From assembly GCA_947652115.1 (NCBI GenBank), contig OX393572.1, positions 5,318,561 to 5,382,560 on the forward strand: a stretch of 64,000 nucleotides of DNA, read 5' to 3'. This document shows positions 11,701-22,443 of this stretch, one piece after another. The position numbers were made by a program, and so were the translations under genes. The notes below the pieces were generated by a model that worked only from the letters and a program-made list of their open reading frames with translations, was not told the origin of the DNA and did no database searches. The first letter of the stretch is position 1. Each line of letters opens with the position of its first letter. The DNA comes from Blastomussa wellsi. Taxonomy: Eukaryota > Cnidaria > Anthozoa > Scleractinia > Plerogyridae.

Positions 11701-12155
11701 TGCGAAAACACTTAGATGTATTGAAATTCTCAACACTTGCAAATACCCTGAAAACAGTCTCATCAGCATGTACTCTGGATCATTGAGTGTCTGGGTTGAG
11801 CATCAGGTTCAGTGTGTTGTGTTCTTGGGCAAGACACTTCACACTGCCTCAACCTGATTAACGACTAGCCAGTGGATAAGTGTTAACAATACGAACTCGG
11901 CTGTCCACCCACCTTTTGTTGTTGTAGAATATCGCATTAAAAGGCAAAGACAATTTTTTTAATGAAGTGTACTTTTCCTTTAGCTTCTAGAGCAGCTGAA
12001 ACCAGGCGGTCGTCTTATTTGCCCTGTTGGTGCGGAGGGCAGAAATCAGGTCCTTGAGCAACATGACAAACTAGAGGATGGCCAGATTGTGAAAAAGAAT
12101 CTCATGGGCGTTATCTACGTTCCACTCTGTGACAAGAAACATCAGTGGCCAGGTT
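8728..12155 (+). CDS. PCMT1: protein-L-isoaspartate(D-aspartate) O-methyltransferase
   Basis: The enzyme transfers a methyl group from SAM to abnormal isoaspartyl residues and so starts their repair in aged cytosolic proteins. Seven exons join in phase: 8728-8782, 8849-8953, 9625-9656, 9922-10026, 10285-10405, 11174-11259 and 11984-12155, giving 225 codons against about 227 in vertebrates. They read [18 protein letters not shown], the substrate-loop segment [10 protein letters not shown], the SAM motif [24 protein letters not shown], the block GDGRKGY...[11 protein letters not shown], and [12 protein letters not shown]. The last two or three codons must lie in a further exon beyond the GTAAGT donor at 12156, which I could not place with confidence. 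The start at 8728 matches the family start. An in-frame ATG at 8686 would add 14 residues, and a 7-codon upstream ORF begins at 8679. Confidence 0.93.
8783..8848 (+). other. PCMT1 intron 1, 66 nt, stop-free and in frame
   Basis: This very short intron (GTACGA...GTTTAG) is needed to align the protein with its family: with it removed, LLEQLK joins directly to [10 protein letters not shown] at the expected length. Its length is a multiple of three with no in-frame stop. If it is retained, the protein gains about 22 residues, largely hydrophobic because the pyrimidine tract reads as Phe, Leu and Val. Confidence 0.85.
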
Positions 12156-13867
12156 GTAAGTTACCTTGCCTTTGGTATAATAATCGAGAAAGATTAAATA
12201 TTGATTATTACACTAGCGTGAGACAAAGCATTCTCGTCCCCAGAACCGCTTGTCCTTCTTAGTCGGCTTGGCCTGTGCACGAGGAACAAGTCACTCTGGG
12301 GACACATGATTTGATTGGCTGAAATCTAATAAAGGAAGCCAAATCAAATCAACCGTTTTAAAATCCAGCTGTTGTCAGATAGTTTCAAACTGTTGATTTG
12401 ATTCGACTCCCTTTGTTGGATTCTAGCCCAGAGCCGCTTGTTTGCACAGGCCTAACTGGTAGAGATGGACAAGCGGCTCTGGAGATGAGAATGTGGACAA
12501 AGAAAAAAATCTGAGACCCCAACAGGATTTGAATCCATCACATCCCAGAATACCAGTTGGGTGCTCTAACCAATTGAGCTTTGGAGAACTCTTGGTGAGC
12601 TAAGGCCATTTACATGAACTAGGTTGATAATGTGCTTACTGCCAGCGTCTTTTAGTCAGGATTCGAAAAGTGGCCGTCCAAAATGCGAAAAGTGGCCGGG
12701 GACAATGTGTTCCTGTTTTTTTTTTTGACCCCAAAATGTAACCGATCTAGATGCCGGTATAGACGGGAAAATCTTGACTGTGGTCAATATCGATTTTAGT
12801 CAATCAAATTTGTGAATTCGCTAGTTTCATGGACATGGCCATAATGTATACTAATAACTATTTAAAATGCAAATGAGGCGAATTTTCTCTGTACCGTTTT
12901 CAGTTCCCCTACATGTATAGAAAACTACTGCAAGTAGAAAAATTACACTCAATAAAGATTTGAGCGATTTTGAGGGCTATAAAATGCGGTTTTTCTGGCA
13001 TAAAAGTGTCCGTAGCCTGGATCGAGTTTCTTTTGTGAAATCCTTAATGTGACGTCACTTTGGTGTCAAAGGGCCGTTTTGAGTAAGCGCTGAGTAGAAC
13101 CTCTCACGCGAAAACGTTTCGAATAACTAGCCGTATCGAAACGAATAGCCTTTTGTTAACCGTTCAAACGCAATGGGATAAGGTTGTAAGTCCTCAACGC
13201 CTAGTTTTCTCACTGTCCGCCTCATCTCTTGATCTGAGATGCAACCAACGTGACGTCACGATCTGGTATTTTGACCGCGCAAATTGGCGGACATTTTTGG
13301 AGAGGTAACTTTCAAGGCTTATAAAATCGTCAATTTGTTCTCTCAAACTTTTAGATTCTTCCTTCGACATGTTAAACTTTAGAAATATACATTAAAAATA
13401 TTTCGCTTCATATGCACTTTAAGTTAGATTTCTATCATTTTTCAATTTGTTTCTTTTCTGTTCTCGGTTTAGAGTTCTGATGGAAAAGAAAAAAGTTCCA
13501 AGTGGAGGCAAGTTTTATCTCGATGCGTGGTACATCATCTTGCGCTGCTTTTCACCATTCACTACGACTAATAGCAGAGTTTCGTCAGTCTTCGAAAATC
13601 CAGAACTGGCAGCTGAGTAAAAGACATTTATGACCAAGCATTTGCCTGGTGGCAATAGTGACAAAGTTGTTGTTGTTTTTTTTTTGTATTAGCCAATTTA
13701 TCACATTTCGTGTATACAACAAGCAGTCTGAGACTGAATAAAAAGTAAAATTGACTGTGACGTACATTTGTTTTGATTTCAATGACTGACCAATGACTCA
13801 GTGAGTCCGGAGAGTTGAAAGGTTAGCAGAAGAGTTTCGCCAGTCTTCCAAAACTCGAAACCAGCAA
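12156..13867. other. downstream part of PCMT1 or intergenic DNA
   Basis: This stretch should contain the final PCMT1 exon and 3' UTR. One acceptor candidate ends at the TTTAG near 13471, but with the phase left by exon 7 it gives an immediate stop or an unconvincing tail, so I do not call it. A hAT-like MITE sits at 12239-12493. A segment of about 75 bp near 13570-13640 is repeated imperfectly near 13830-13910. Confidence 0.4.
12239..12493. mobile_element. MITE of the TTCTCGTCCCCAGAGC family
   Basis: The left end, cattctcgtccccagaaccg, and the right end, cggctctggagatgagaatg, are inverted copies. Flanking gacaaagc and gacaaaga suggest an 8-bp target duplication with one mismatch, as for hAT-derived MITEs. 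A relative lies at 34039-34353. Confidence 0.65.
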
Positions 13868-14261
13868 TTGTGTAAAAGGCTAATTCATGACCGGGCATTA
13901 CCGACACTGCGGAAAAACGATAGTGTGAGCATTTTGGCAATTTTTAAGGAAACACCTGAATATTTAAGTTTAAGATTCATACTAGAGCTGCTTTGTTTTA
14001 TGTTTAGTTACCTCTCAATTTCCAGCTTCATAATTTTGCTTCCAATTTTTGCTATCAGCATCGTAAGTTCGCTCGTTTGGACTAAATTTCTGTCATTGAT
14101 GCATCATGGCTTCACTTGCTGACGATGACCACATCGAGAATCGTGACGTCATGCGCTTGCGCCATGAGTTTCTCCGCGGTGTCGCATTGCCCTGGCACCA
14201 CAGTAGCGTTCTACCTGTTTCACGTTGAAACTGAATTTGGATAAAATTTCATCTTGGTCCA

Positions 14262-14315
14262 ATTTATACTAGGGACGGATCATAAGTCCAGACCGATCAT
14301 CCGTCTAGTATAAAT
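14262..14315. repeat. short near-perfect hairpin
   Basis: The arms atttatactag...gacggatcat and atgatccgtctagtataaat (right arm without its last bases) fold on each other around about 12 bases. It could be a solo end of a MITE or a minimal foldback element. Confidence 0.6.
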
Positions 14316-14376
14316 ACGGGACGAACTTTGGGATGTTTCTTTTAGTTCGTTAGACGGATATTCCACGATAGTTCGT

Positions 14377-14972
14377 GTGTCAAGAAAACCGTTTTGCATT
14401 CTAGCCAACATGACAATGGCCATTAGTATAAGATGTGTGTTAGCATCGCTACTTCATCTATTCCTAATGAGTGCGGAGCGTTATATAGCCATAAAATACA
14501 CCTTTGCATATCAGAATCTGGTCACTGAACGTCGTATCATTACGGCCGCTGCTGTGGCGTGGGTTGTTGTGATTACTCTTCCCATTAAGTACCTTAGGAA
14601 GACAGAGACAACGCTTATTAGAGAGATTAAGCATGACGTATGTTTTTCCCGCGAACTGCAAAAATTCAACTTCTGTGGTTGGCCGTCATGCGTTTGTGCG
14701 CGGAATGTTGTGAACAAGTGAATTTTTCCCTATTTTTCTGAGAGATTTATTTGAGAATTAGATAAAAAGGTAACAAAATGAAAGGCAGGCTCGCGTTTGC
14801 CGTTTGCCGTATAGCGTCATGCTTAATCTCTCTATTTTGGTTACCTTCTGTTATACTGCAAATCTCGATCCCCGCAATAGTTTACTTCAATATTGTTATA
14901 TACATGGAACTCCGCCGCAACGAGAAAAAAATTACTGCAAACCAAGTTTCCTCAGAAGCGAGATTTATTTAG
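14377..14972 (+). pseudogene. rhodopsin-family GPCR fragment, interrupted
   Basis: From about 14410 the frame reads SLLHLFLMSAERYIAIKYTF, a transmembrane helix 3 with an ERY triplet in the DRY position, followed by a helix-4-like stretch (AAAVAWVVVITLPI). A second piece at 14830-14960 reads a helix-5-like LPSVILQISIPAIVYFNIVI and then ELRRNEKK. Between them lie about 175 bp that do not look like receptor, flanked by an exact 20-bp inverted repeat (14619-14638 and 14815-14834), and the frame shifts. Helices 1-2 and 6-7 are not recognisable nearby. I take it to be a receptor remnant disrupted by a small insertion. The receptor subtype (amine-like by appearance) is not certain. Confidence 0.65.
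14639..14814. mobile_element. putative small insertion in the GPCR remnant
   Basis: The segment is bracketed by the inverted 20-mers TAGAGAGATTAAGCATGACG and CGTCATGCTTAATCTCTCTA. It contains the GCGTTTGCCGTTTGCCGT run, which looks repetitive. It separates two receptor-like pieces. Whether the bracketing repeats belong to the element or to an inverted duplication of receptor sequence cannot be told here. Confidence 0.4.
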
Positions 14973-16706
14973 TTACGAATATTGCAGAATAATCTCTTTA
15001 ATAGCTTTTGAACACCATGTTTCAGTCTGATTTCTTTGTCGTAAATAAACATTGTTTGGGAATGTAGTGCCACTTTCTCTGTAGACTTACATGGACAGCT
15101 ATCTCGGCCCCAGGGTAACTTTGTTCCCACAGTGACAATGTGAAGCCTGTGTTGATGAAGATGCCCCTGGTGAGGACGAGGGAGATTGAGTTCTCCCAAG
15201 GCGCAGCGGGAGCGTTGGGATCTCTCTTATCAAGCTTTTAACTTGCTATTGTTGTTGTCAATTGGGTCTTCTTGTTGCCGAAAGCCAGACCTCTATGACC
15301 CTATGTAATCTTGAAAATGCACTTCACCCCCTATCCATTTTCCCGCAACGTGTTGTCGTTTGGATTGCCTTCATGGGTTGGGAGATTTAAACAGTGATCA
15401 GAAAAACTGTCCTAGTTTTGACTTCACTATTTTTCAAGTTGCAATACAACAAAATCCTCTGATGATGCGCTACGAGTTGCACGAAAAATAGAAATATCCT
15501 CTCTTGCGAGACAAATTGCTACATGTGACATGTCGATCGCAGTTTACAACGAAAATACGTTAAAATGAGACTAACAGGGCTTCCTTCACAAGTGGATCAT
15601 TTCAACTGAAGATTATATTTTTGTAGTGCTGCGCGTCGAAAACGTTGCACAAGCATGACACCCATCGTGTAACTTGCAATTTCTTCAGCCGTCATGGCTA
15701 TATTGCAGATTGCACTGAAGAAGTATTTTCTCGTGTAAAGCATATACATTGGACATTTGAAGAAGACATCTTTTCCTGTAGTTTAGGTTAACCATACAAT
15801 TTTTACAAATAAAAACAATTCTCAGATCGGGCCGACGGCCTGAATTGATTGAAGGGAGAGAATAGTGAGCCTAAGAGCTATGAAAAATAACTGTAAAATA
15901 ATTACATTGTAAAATTAAAGAAGGCCATTATTCCTTTTGTCCTTTGAGTTCCTTTGGATTCCAGGAAAGATGTGGCTCGAGGTTAATGCTATTGAATCGA
16001 AGATATCAACAAGTTTCTCCTAACAGGTATTTATGTATTCCTAACAAAACAACTTCCCAGAATTAGATCTGAGTCTTTGATTATCCATATGTAAAGGTAA
16101 ACTTCATCAGTTCAAGATACTTTAACTTGTAAGAAGTTCGTTAGCTTGATTCTAAATGGGATTGGAAAACATTCTCGTTGATCTGGTTCAGCAACTGTGG
16201 ACTGTTTTCCGGGGGAGAGGGGGGTACTGGGCTATAAGGGGACGTGCCGCTGGATAAGATATGATGTTTTACCTCTCAGTCCAGCCTAGTCCCTTGGCGT
16301 TCTCGGCTCAGAGGAGTCTGGAGTCTATCATGAGTGGTGACGCCACCAAAGAGCACTCGCCGAGAATTACTCCTTCCCAGACTTCGCGTGGACAGTGGGG
16401 CAGGCTGGAGCCATCTTAGACAGAGTATGACTTCCAGACTTTCGTCGAGTTTAAAGAAACGTGCAGCAGTATTTATTTAGCCGGTCATCAGTCAATATAA
16501 GATCATTTTTAAGACTAGATAATAGCGCTATAGCACAAAAAGAAATTTTTCCTTTGTCCCAAACAGGGTAGATGTTCAACATTATTTTTGTCCTAAGCAG
16601 GGGCAGGGTTTCAAACCCACAGCTGCACCCCTTATCCCAAACTGGGGTCAAATATACCTCCCCCGGGACAGTATATAGTCCAAATACGCCTCCATATGAT
16701 TAGAAA
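14973..16706. other. intergenic DNA with no recognised feature
   Basis: No coding frame or clear repeat was recognised. The right part should hold the 3' UTR of the STAND gene. An AATAAA on the reverse strand at about 16470-16475 lies roughly 230 bases past its stop codon and is a plausible poly(A) signal. Confidence 0.4.
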
Positions 16707-19700
16707 TCAACAGAGAACACAACAACAAAGTCTAAATGGTTCAGAAATGTTCTTTGAACCGGTTGTAGCGGCAGCCGTCTCGGCAACGAATTTTTTTCTC
16801 TTAATCACCGCCGCCATCTGGTATAGTTCGTCGGCTTGACTGTAATTTCCCATTTTATCGTAAATGGCTCCCAAAGTGTGATAAATTGTTGCTACATCGT
16901 CTTGCTCTGCGCCGAAAATCTTTTTAGAAATCATCAGTGCTTTCTCGTAGTGCTCTTTGGCTTTCAGGTATTCTCCATTGTCACAGTGCACTTCTCCTAG
17001 GTCTTTATAGCTTGTCGCTACATGAGTGTTTTGCTCGCCGAAGACGCTTTTATAAATCATCAGGGCTTTGTGGAGGATGTCTTTGGCATGGTTATATTCT
17101 CCAACTTTCGCGTACAATTGTCCCAAGTTGCTGTAACAGGTTGCAACATGCGCGTGCATGTCTCCGAAAATCTTTTTACAAATTTCCAAAGCCTTTTCGA
17201 GGAGCTCTTTGGCTTGACTGTATTCTCCAATGTCAAGGTACACTAGTCCCAGGTTGTTATAGCTTGTTGCCACATCCGCATGCTCTTCACCGAAAATCTT
17301 TTTGCGAATCATTAGTGCCTTCTCGTGGAGTTCTTTGGCTTGATTGCTTTCTCCAATGCTCGTGTACACTGCTCCCAAGTTGTTGTAAATGGTCGCTACA
17401 TCAGCGTGCTCTTCGCCGTAAATCGTTTTGCGAATCATAAGTGCCTTCACGTGGAGTTCTTTGGCTTCACGGTAGTTGCCAATATCCGCGTATGCCAGTC
17501 CCAAGTTGCTATAACTTGCAGCTACGTCAGCATGCTCTTCACCGAAAATATTGGTGTTAATCATCAGTGCTTTTACGTACAGTTCTTTGGCTTCATTGTA
17601 TTCTCCAATGTTTCTGTACACCTCTCCCAAGTTGCTATAACTTATTGCTACATGTTCATGCTGTTCACCGAAAATCTTCTTGCGAATCTTCAATGCCTTC
17701 GCGTGGAGTTCTTTGGCGTGATTATATTCTCCAATGTCCATGTACACCGCTCCCAAGTCATTATAACTTGTTGCTACATCAGCATGATCTTCGCCAAAAA
17801 TCTTTCTCTGAATCGCTAACGCCTTGTAAAAGAGTTCTTTCGCTTGTGGCAAATCAGAAATTTTATTACAGGCCTTGGCAAAAGAGCAGAGCCACTGAAT
17901 CACTTTGTGAACAGTTATGAAGGGCATCATCTCCTCTTGGAAGATATCGTCTGGCGACGCTGAACTCATTTCCGCAAGCAAAGCTTTGCAATGAGACGTC
18001 AGTTTGCGTAAAAGAGCACAGGTTTTTCCTCTTCTTTCGATATTGTCATGTTCTGATTGAAGGCATGATTCAAAAATCCTTATTGCTGTTGCCACGTTCT
18101 GGCTTCTCTCTCCTGAGTCAAGATTACAAATCGTTCCTTGTTTAAGCACTTCGTGCACAATGTTGTGCAAACACAAACATGTGACTGTTTCCTCTTCTTC
18201 GGCTGAGATGAGAATTAAAGAAGATCTTAAAATTCCTGCCTTTATTAACTCTTCTGGTAGACCCGTCGTTCGAGCTTTGACGAATTTTACAGCAGCTTCA
18301 AGTGGCAGTAATTCAGACGAGCAAATAGAAAGAAAGGAAAACAAGTGGTGAAAAACTTTATCGGTTTCCACAGCTCTTTCTAAAGCCATTCGTACGGCAG
18401 TGGTCATTGTTTTTGAATAACTCAAATTCTGACTCGCAAGAAGGCGATCACTCACTTCTCGATGGCCTTCCTTTAGATACTCTGTCCAGCCAAAGTTTGG
18501 GGACCCATTCTCTACAACAGTTTTGACATAGTAACCTGCAGCTGCTAAAGCCAGTGGCTGATACTCAAGAAATTTAGCAACTTCCCCTGCTTTAACGTGA
18601 CCAGCACTTTGCGACACTTGATACAACAACTTTACTGCATCATGTGGCTGCATTCCTTTACTGAATGACTCATGGTACGTGTGAGACGAATCAGGGGGGA
18701 TTGAAGTGCTATCTTGGGTGGTAATGAGCAGGATACCGTGGCCCCATTCTGTACTCGCAGTATGAGGCAGACACCCGCGGACTAAATTTAACGCAAGCAC
18801 GTTATCAGCAATAATCAACCACGTAGAAAAATTTTGAATTTTTGGAAAAATCAGGCGCTTGAGATGCTGAATTGTTTCACTCGGCTTCTCTCGTTTAGAG
18901 GTTTCAAGGACAGTCAAAGTGTATTCTGTGATTCCTAGATGTTTCCCAAGAGTGAGATAAGAGTCTGCAAGTGTTTCGATGTTTTCTGCATTCAGGGTGG
19001 CAACAAACGTCAAGTTTTCACAAAGCGATCTTGTGCTAAAGAACTCCTGTCCAATTTGGCAAGCAAGTTGGCTTTTGCCACATCCAGGATTCCCCGACAA
19101 ATAAATCGTACTAACTGCTTCAACATTGCCATCGTAAAGCTCTTCCATTTTCTCTGTAATCCTTTCAATGTCTTTGGAACGCCTGATGATTTCATGCGGT
19201 GGTGGTGAAAATGTCAGAGAACAGAACGACTCAAGCTTGGAGTTAACTTCTTGAGAAAGAGTGGCGTTTTCTTCCTTTATTTGGTCCCATTTGGTTTTGA
19301 AATGATCAACTTGTTTCTTCAAGTGTTCTACCTCTGCCGTTGGGAAACTTGTTTGGTTTTTGACATCTTCAATATCATCGATAGGAAGACCCAAAGAATT
19401 AAATGAGTGCAACACTCTTCCTACGTAATTCTGAAAATCGGCATCTTTGATCTCGGCCTCGCAAATGTGCGCAATTTCATTTCGGACCTGTCGAAGATCA
19501 TCGACATCTTTGCTGATTGCTGTACTAAGGGTTGTGCCAATGCTATCTGAGAACAGAATCGCGAAGAACAAACAACTACAGTCCCACTCTGCCGTGTTGC
19601 CATTCCGTATTGTCGCCAGATATCGGCCATTTTTGGAACGACTTTTTTTTCCCTCGTTGTTGTAGAAATCAAGGCCGTTTTGGGGCGTTTCTTGCCATTC

Positions 19701-19829
19701 GCCATACAAAGGTGCTTTGTATCGGGAATTCCATTCTTTTCTAAAGATCTCCCTCAGTCCTTCTGGAACTAAGTTGAACGCGACGTAACATATTCGAAAG
19801 TAGCTTAGTTGTTCTCGTGAATACTCCAT
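16707..19829 (-). CDS. HEPN (DZIP3-type) - NB-ARC - TPR STAND NTPase
   Basis: This intronless stretch of 1040 residues looks like a metazoan NLR-like sensor. Counting from the ATG at 19829, residues 1-150 resemble the DZIP3-type HEPN domain, with RNEIAH (about 116-121) as the Rx4H motif of this RNase-like fold. A coiled coil spans about 165-200. The NB-ARC ATPase has a P-loop GNPGCGKS (about 246-253), a Walker B-like TWLIIADN, and a QPLALAAAGYY block in the position of the GLPL motif. Eight 42-residue kinesin-light-chain-type TPRs follow (about 670-1010), each with a GEEHADVATSYNNLG-like core. The end is LCCCVLC, a CaaX-like box. The ATG at 19829 was chosen because an acceptor (TTCTCTTACAG) ends 11 bases upstream, so a 5' UTR exon is expected. 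Role in immunity is inferred from the family. Confidence 0.88.
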   Translation of the reverse strand: MEYSREQLSYFRICYVAFNLVPEGLREIFRKEWNSRYKAPLYGEWQETPQNGLDFYNNEGKKSRSKNGRYLATIRNGNTAEWDCSCLFFAILFSDSIGTTLSTAISKDVDDLRQVRNEIAHICEAEIKDADFQNYVGRVLHSFNSLGLPIDDIEDVKNQTSFPTAEVEHLKKQVDHFKTKWDQIKEENATLSQEVNSKLESFCSLTFSPPPHEIIRRSKDIERITEKMEELYDGNVEAVSTIYLSGNPGCGKSQLACQIGQEFFSTRSLCENLTFVATLNAENIETLADSYLTLGKHLGITEYTLTVLETSKREKPSETIQHLKRLIFPKIQNFSTWLIIADNVLALNLVRGCLPHTASTEWGHGILLITTQDSTSIPPDSSHTYHESFSKGMQPHDAVKLLYQVSQSAGHVKAGEVAKFLEYQPLALAAAGYYVKTVVENGSPNFGWTEYLKEGHREVSDRLLASQNLSYSKTMTTAVRMALERAVETDKVFHHLFSFLSICSSELLPLEAAVKFVKARTTGLPEELIKAGILRSSLILISAEEEETVTCLCLHNIVHEVLKQGTICNLDSGERSQNVATAIRIFESCLQSEHDNIERRGKTCALLRKLTSHCKALLAEMSSASPDDIFQEEMMPFITVHKVIQWLCSFAKACNKISDLPQAKELFYKALAIQRKIFGEDHADVATSYNDLGAVYMDIGEYNHAKELHAKALKIRKKIFGEQHEHVAISYSNLGEVYRNIGEYNEAKELYVKALMINTNIFGEEHADVAASYSNLGLAYADIGNYREAKELHVKALMIRKTIYGEEHADVATIYNNLGAVYTSIGESNQAKELHEKALMIRKKIFGEEHADVATSYNNLGLVYLDIGEYSQAKELLEKALEICKKIFGDMHAHVATCYSNLGQLYAKVGEYNHAKDILHKALMIYKSVFGEQNTHVATSYKDLGEVHCDNGEYLKAKEHYEKALMISKKIFGAEQDDVATIYHTLGAIYDKMGNYSQADELYQMAAVIKRKKFVAETAAATTGSKNISEPFRLCCCVLC
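16841..17850 (-). repeat. 126-bp tandem coding repeats (eight TPR units)
   Basis: The TPR units of the STAND gene are also tandem repeats at DNA level, with period 126 bp and anchors such as TCTTCACCGAAAATCTTTTT on the forward strand. The similarity between units suggests recent duplication or gene conversion, as expected for a receptor ligand-binding array. Antisense open frames across this stretch are by-products. Confidence 0.85.
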
Positions 19830-19840
19830 AGCGAGTGACC

Positions 19841-21540
19841 CTGTAAGAGAAATTAAACTCACCTTAAACTCGGATATATAAAACAATTTATTAAGTTGCC
19901 TTGCTTTATAGCTAAAAGATTAAAAAGATAGGATGGCGTGCAGTTGTAAGAATCCGAGCTCTGAGGATTTTCAACCACATTTAGCTAGTTTAGTTTAATA
20001 TTTATTCCCAAATGTACATTCTTATTTTGTTCTCTTTCACGCACCTGTAAACTAGCTGGCGCGTCTTGTAGGCTCTGCTTATCAAATCACGCACCCGGTT
20101 GCTATCGCTAAGTGTGCGACCAAGTGAAATAGTTATGTTCATGCTCTGCATGAATTTGTATCGAGCACTCCTGTGATTGTGTGAAACCTTTTACACTTTT
20201 CTTCGTTTGTATGTCTATGTCATTTAGCCTGGGTTTGTTTCTTCTATCATTTTGTAAGTCTAGGAGGAGGAAATGAGTGTAACCACCCCCAGGTATCCAC
20301 TAGAGATCATACTCATACGTCCAAAGCATCTAATTATATTCCCTTTTGAGGAAATCAAGTGATAATAATGACGTCATGCATTCTCAGCAAGGTCATTGGA
20401 CTTCAAAAGGTCTCAAAAGTTGTCCAAAAAATCTCCAAATTTAACTTGAAAAATTACAAAATTTAAGATTGCGAAATTTGTAAGGACCTTGAATTCAATT
20501 CTTTAGAGATGCGTCCTAACAGTCTCACAAGCCATTTTGGTAAAGAGGTTGTAAAAGAAACAAGTCCCTTGATCAGACAAGCGACACACACAAATCACGG
20601 TGCAACGTCGGTACAAAGTGCAAAGTGAAATTGTTAAGTCTGTAAAGTCCGTAGCCAACAGAAACGTGCTCCTAAATGAAAATTATAACCTTGTTTATGA
20701 ACTTTGTTATACACCAGTTCCATGTGGCGCCACGCTCGTTGATCTTGGCTGATTTTTCCGCAAGGTTCACCAGACCTTGAAATGACTTCATTTAATTTGA
20801 ATGTAAACTTGCAACGCAAACAAAAGTTTCGGGACTTTTCCCTCTGAACAACATCATCACCAAATCAGTCATAATATATAGAAAATCTGCTATTTTGTTC
20901 GTGGCCAAACGAAAGCAAAGCAAATGGATTTGTTTTCAAAGCAGGACAAGGGACCGCACAACTGGGCAACAGCTTAAAGAACTTTACAAACCAGGGAATG
21001 ATAGTAACAACACAATCAGGTCCGCTTTAGACACTAATTTCATTGTTTAGTTTAGGGTCTGTTTAGTTTTGACTATTTAGCCCTAATAAGTTGCGAGTTG
21101 TTGTTCCACGGGTTGAATAACATCCCACTATCTGGAACGTGTAAGTTTACAGTATAAAAGCGCATAACTTTCAATCTAACATTAGGGAAGACTCGTTGAA
21201 TACTATTTATTTCCTTCTACGTATCAAGTACATACCACACTTACCCGTGACACTTGTGATTCGACTGATGCCATAACTGTTCTCAAAGGTTGTTTTCCTT
21301 TCACTCTATACCCAGTTTTTTTCTTGGACAAGCCATATGGCTCCGTTAACCACGCAAAAAATTGAAGTTAGTGAACTTTACTGTGGCGAACGGATTGTTT
21401 CTGGGTCTTTAACCGGAAATGCGTATGCAATTTTACAATGACCGCGCACGACTGTCTTAACGAATAAATAAAAAATAGATTTAGATAAAAACGTATCTCA
21501 ACCGAGACTTTGGTGTAAATGTAAGGCAAGTTTCTGGAAA
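19841..21540. other. intergenic DNA upstream of the STAND gene
   Basis: The non-coding first exon and promoter of the STAND gene should be here, since the coding exon starts at an acceptor at 19840. I see no recognisable gene or repeat. Open frames such as 20634-20819 have no family resemblance. Confidence 0.4.
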
Positions 21541-21949
21541 TATATTTGATGTATATCTCAGTTGTACGCGGAACTAAATCCGGTTTTTATTAGAGTAATC
21601 TCAAAATTACATTATGCATGTGGTGTGACTGCATTAATAATCCACGGCGGTCGGATATTGCCTTTTGTGACCATTTCTCCGGAAATATTGACCATGTTGA
21701 CTGAGGTTAATTCTAGATACGGGTATTGGAATCTCAGTTATCATTTATATTTTCGGCGAATTCTAAGTTATCAGGTAAAATTTCAACCCATTTCTCAGCA
21801 GACCTCAAATCTTAACTACCACTTTATTTCCGAGCTGGTAGTTAATTTCTGATGCTGTTTTGACCAATTAACTGCTATGAACCCCATCCTATCATCTCTG
21901 CTAGCAGTCTCGTCGATGCCCATTGGGAGGCTGCGTGGGAAGCTAAATT

Positions 21950-22371
21950 CCCTTTCGTAAACAAGCGATGCCATTTTTAACGGTCGATGCCATAATTGGT
22001 AACCAAGCTTTTCGGAATGGACGATTCTACATCTGCTCTAGTTTAGGCCTGGACTAAGGTAGAAACTGGTTATAATTTGGTGACAGACTAATAAACACTC
22101 AAATTGCTTTAATAATGGTTTGCTTGCGGTTAGCTTTTATTTGTTGGCTAGGGCAATAGTAAAGTCAAGTAGATAATTAAATTTTGCGAGAAATTTGGCG
22201 GATCAGCCTGGTAGTGTAGTGTTGAGATGAGAATGTAGGCATGCAGAGGTTCAGGGTTCGAATCCGGTCATTGACGTACAATTTTCCTTTCGTTTCTGTG
22301 GGAAAAATTGGATGATAGCCAAAAATATTCCAAGTGTCGCTAAAATGGCATCCCTTGTTTACGAAAGGGAA
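21950..22371. mobile_element. inverted-repeat segment with a tRNA-like promoter
   Basis: About 30 bp at 21951-21981 (ccctttcgtaaacaagcgat...) reappear inverted at 22340-22371. Between them, near 22200-22275, lies a tRNA-like stretch with a perfect B-box GGTTCGAATCC (22254-22264) and an A-box-like cagcctggtagtgta. It may be a SINE head or a decayed tRNA captured in a small element. No acceptor stem pairs convincingly. Confidence 0.4.
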
Positions 22372-22443
22372 ACGTGCCTCGTAAATCTTCCCGATTTTGC
22401 CAAAGTGATCGAAGAGACACGGCTGCCAACAGGGAAAGGTTAA

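Noticed and set aside
13465..13640. Last exon of PCMT1
   Set aside because: The acceptor TTTAG exists, but the phase gives an immediate stop or a long unfamiliar tail in place of the short conserved end.
16937..17920. Antisense open frames opposite the TPR region
   Set aside because: They are shadows of a repetitive coding array; no independent codon or family signal.
22200..22275. A functional tRNA gene
   Set aside because: The B-box is perfect but no acceptor stem forms; more likely a SINE head.
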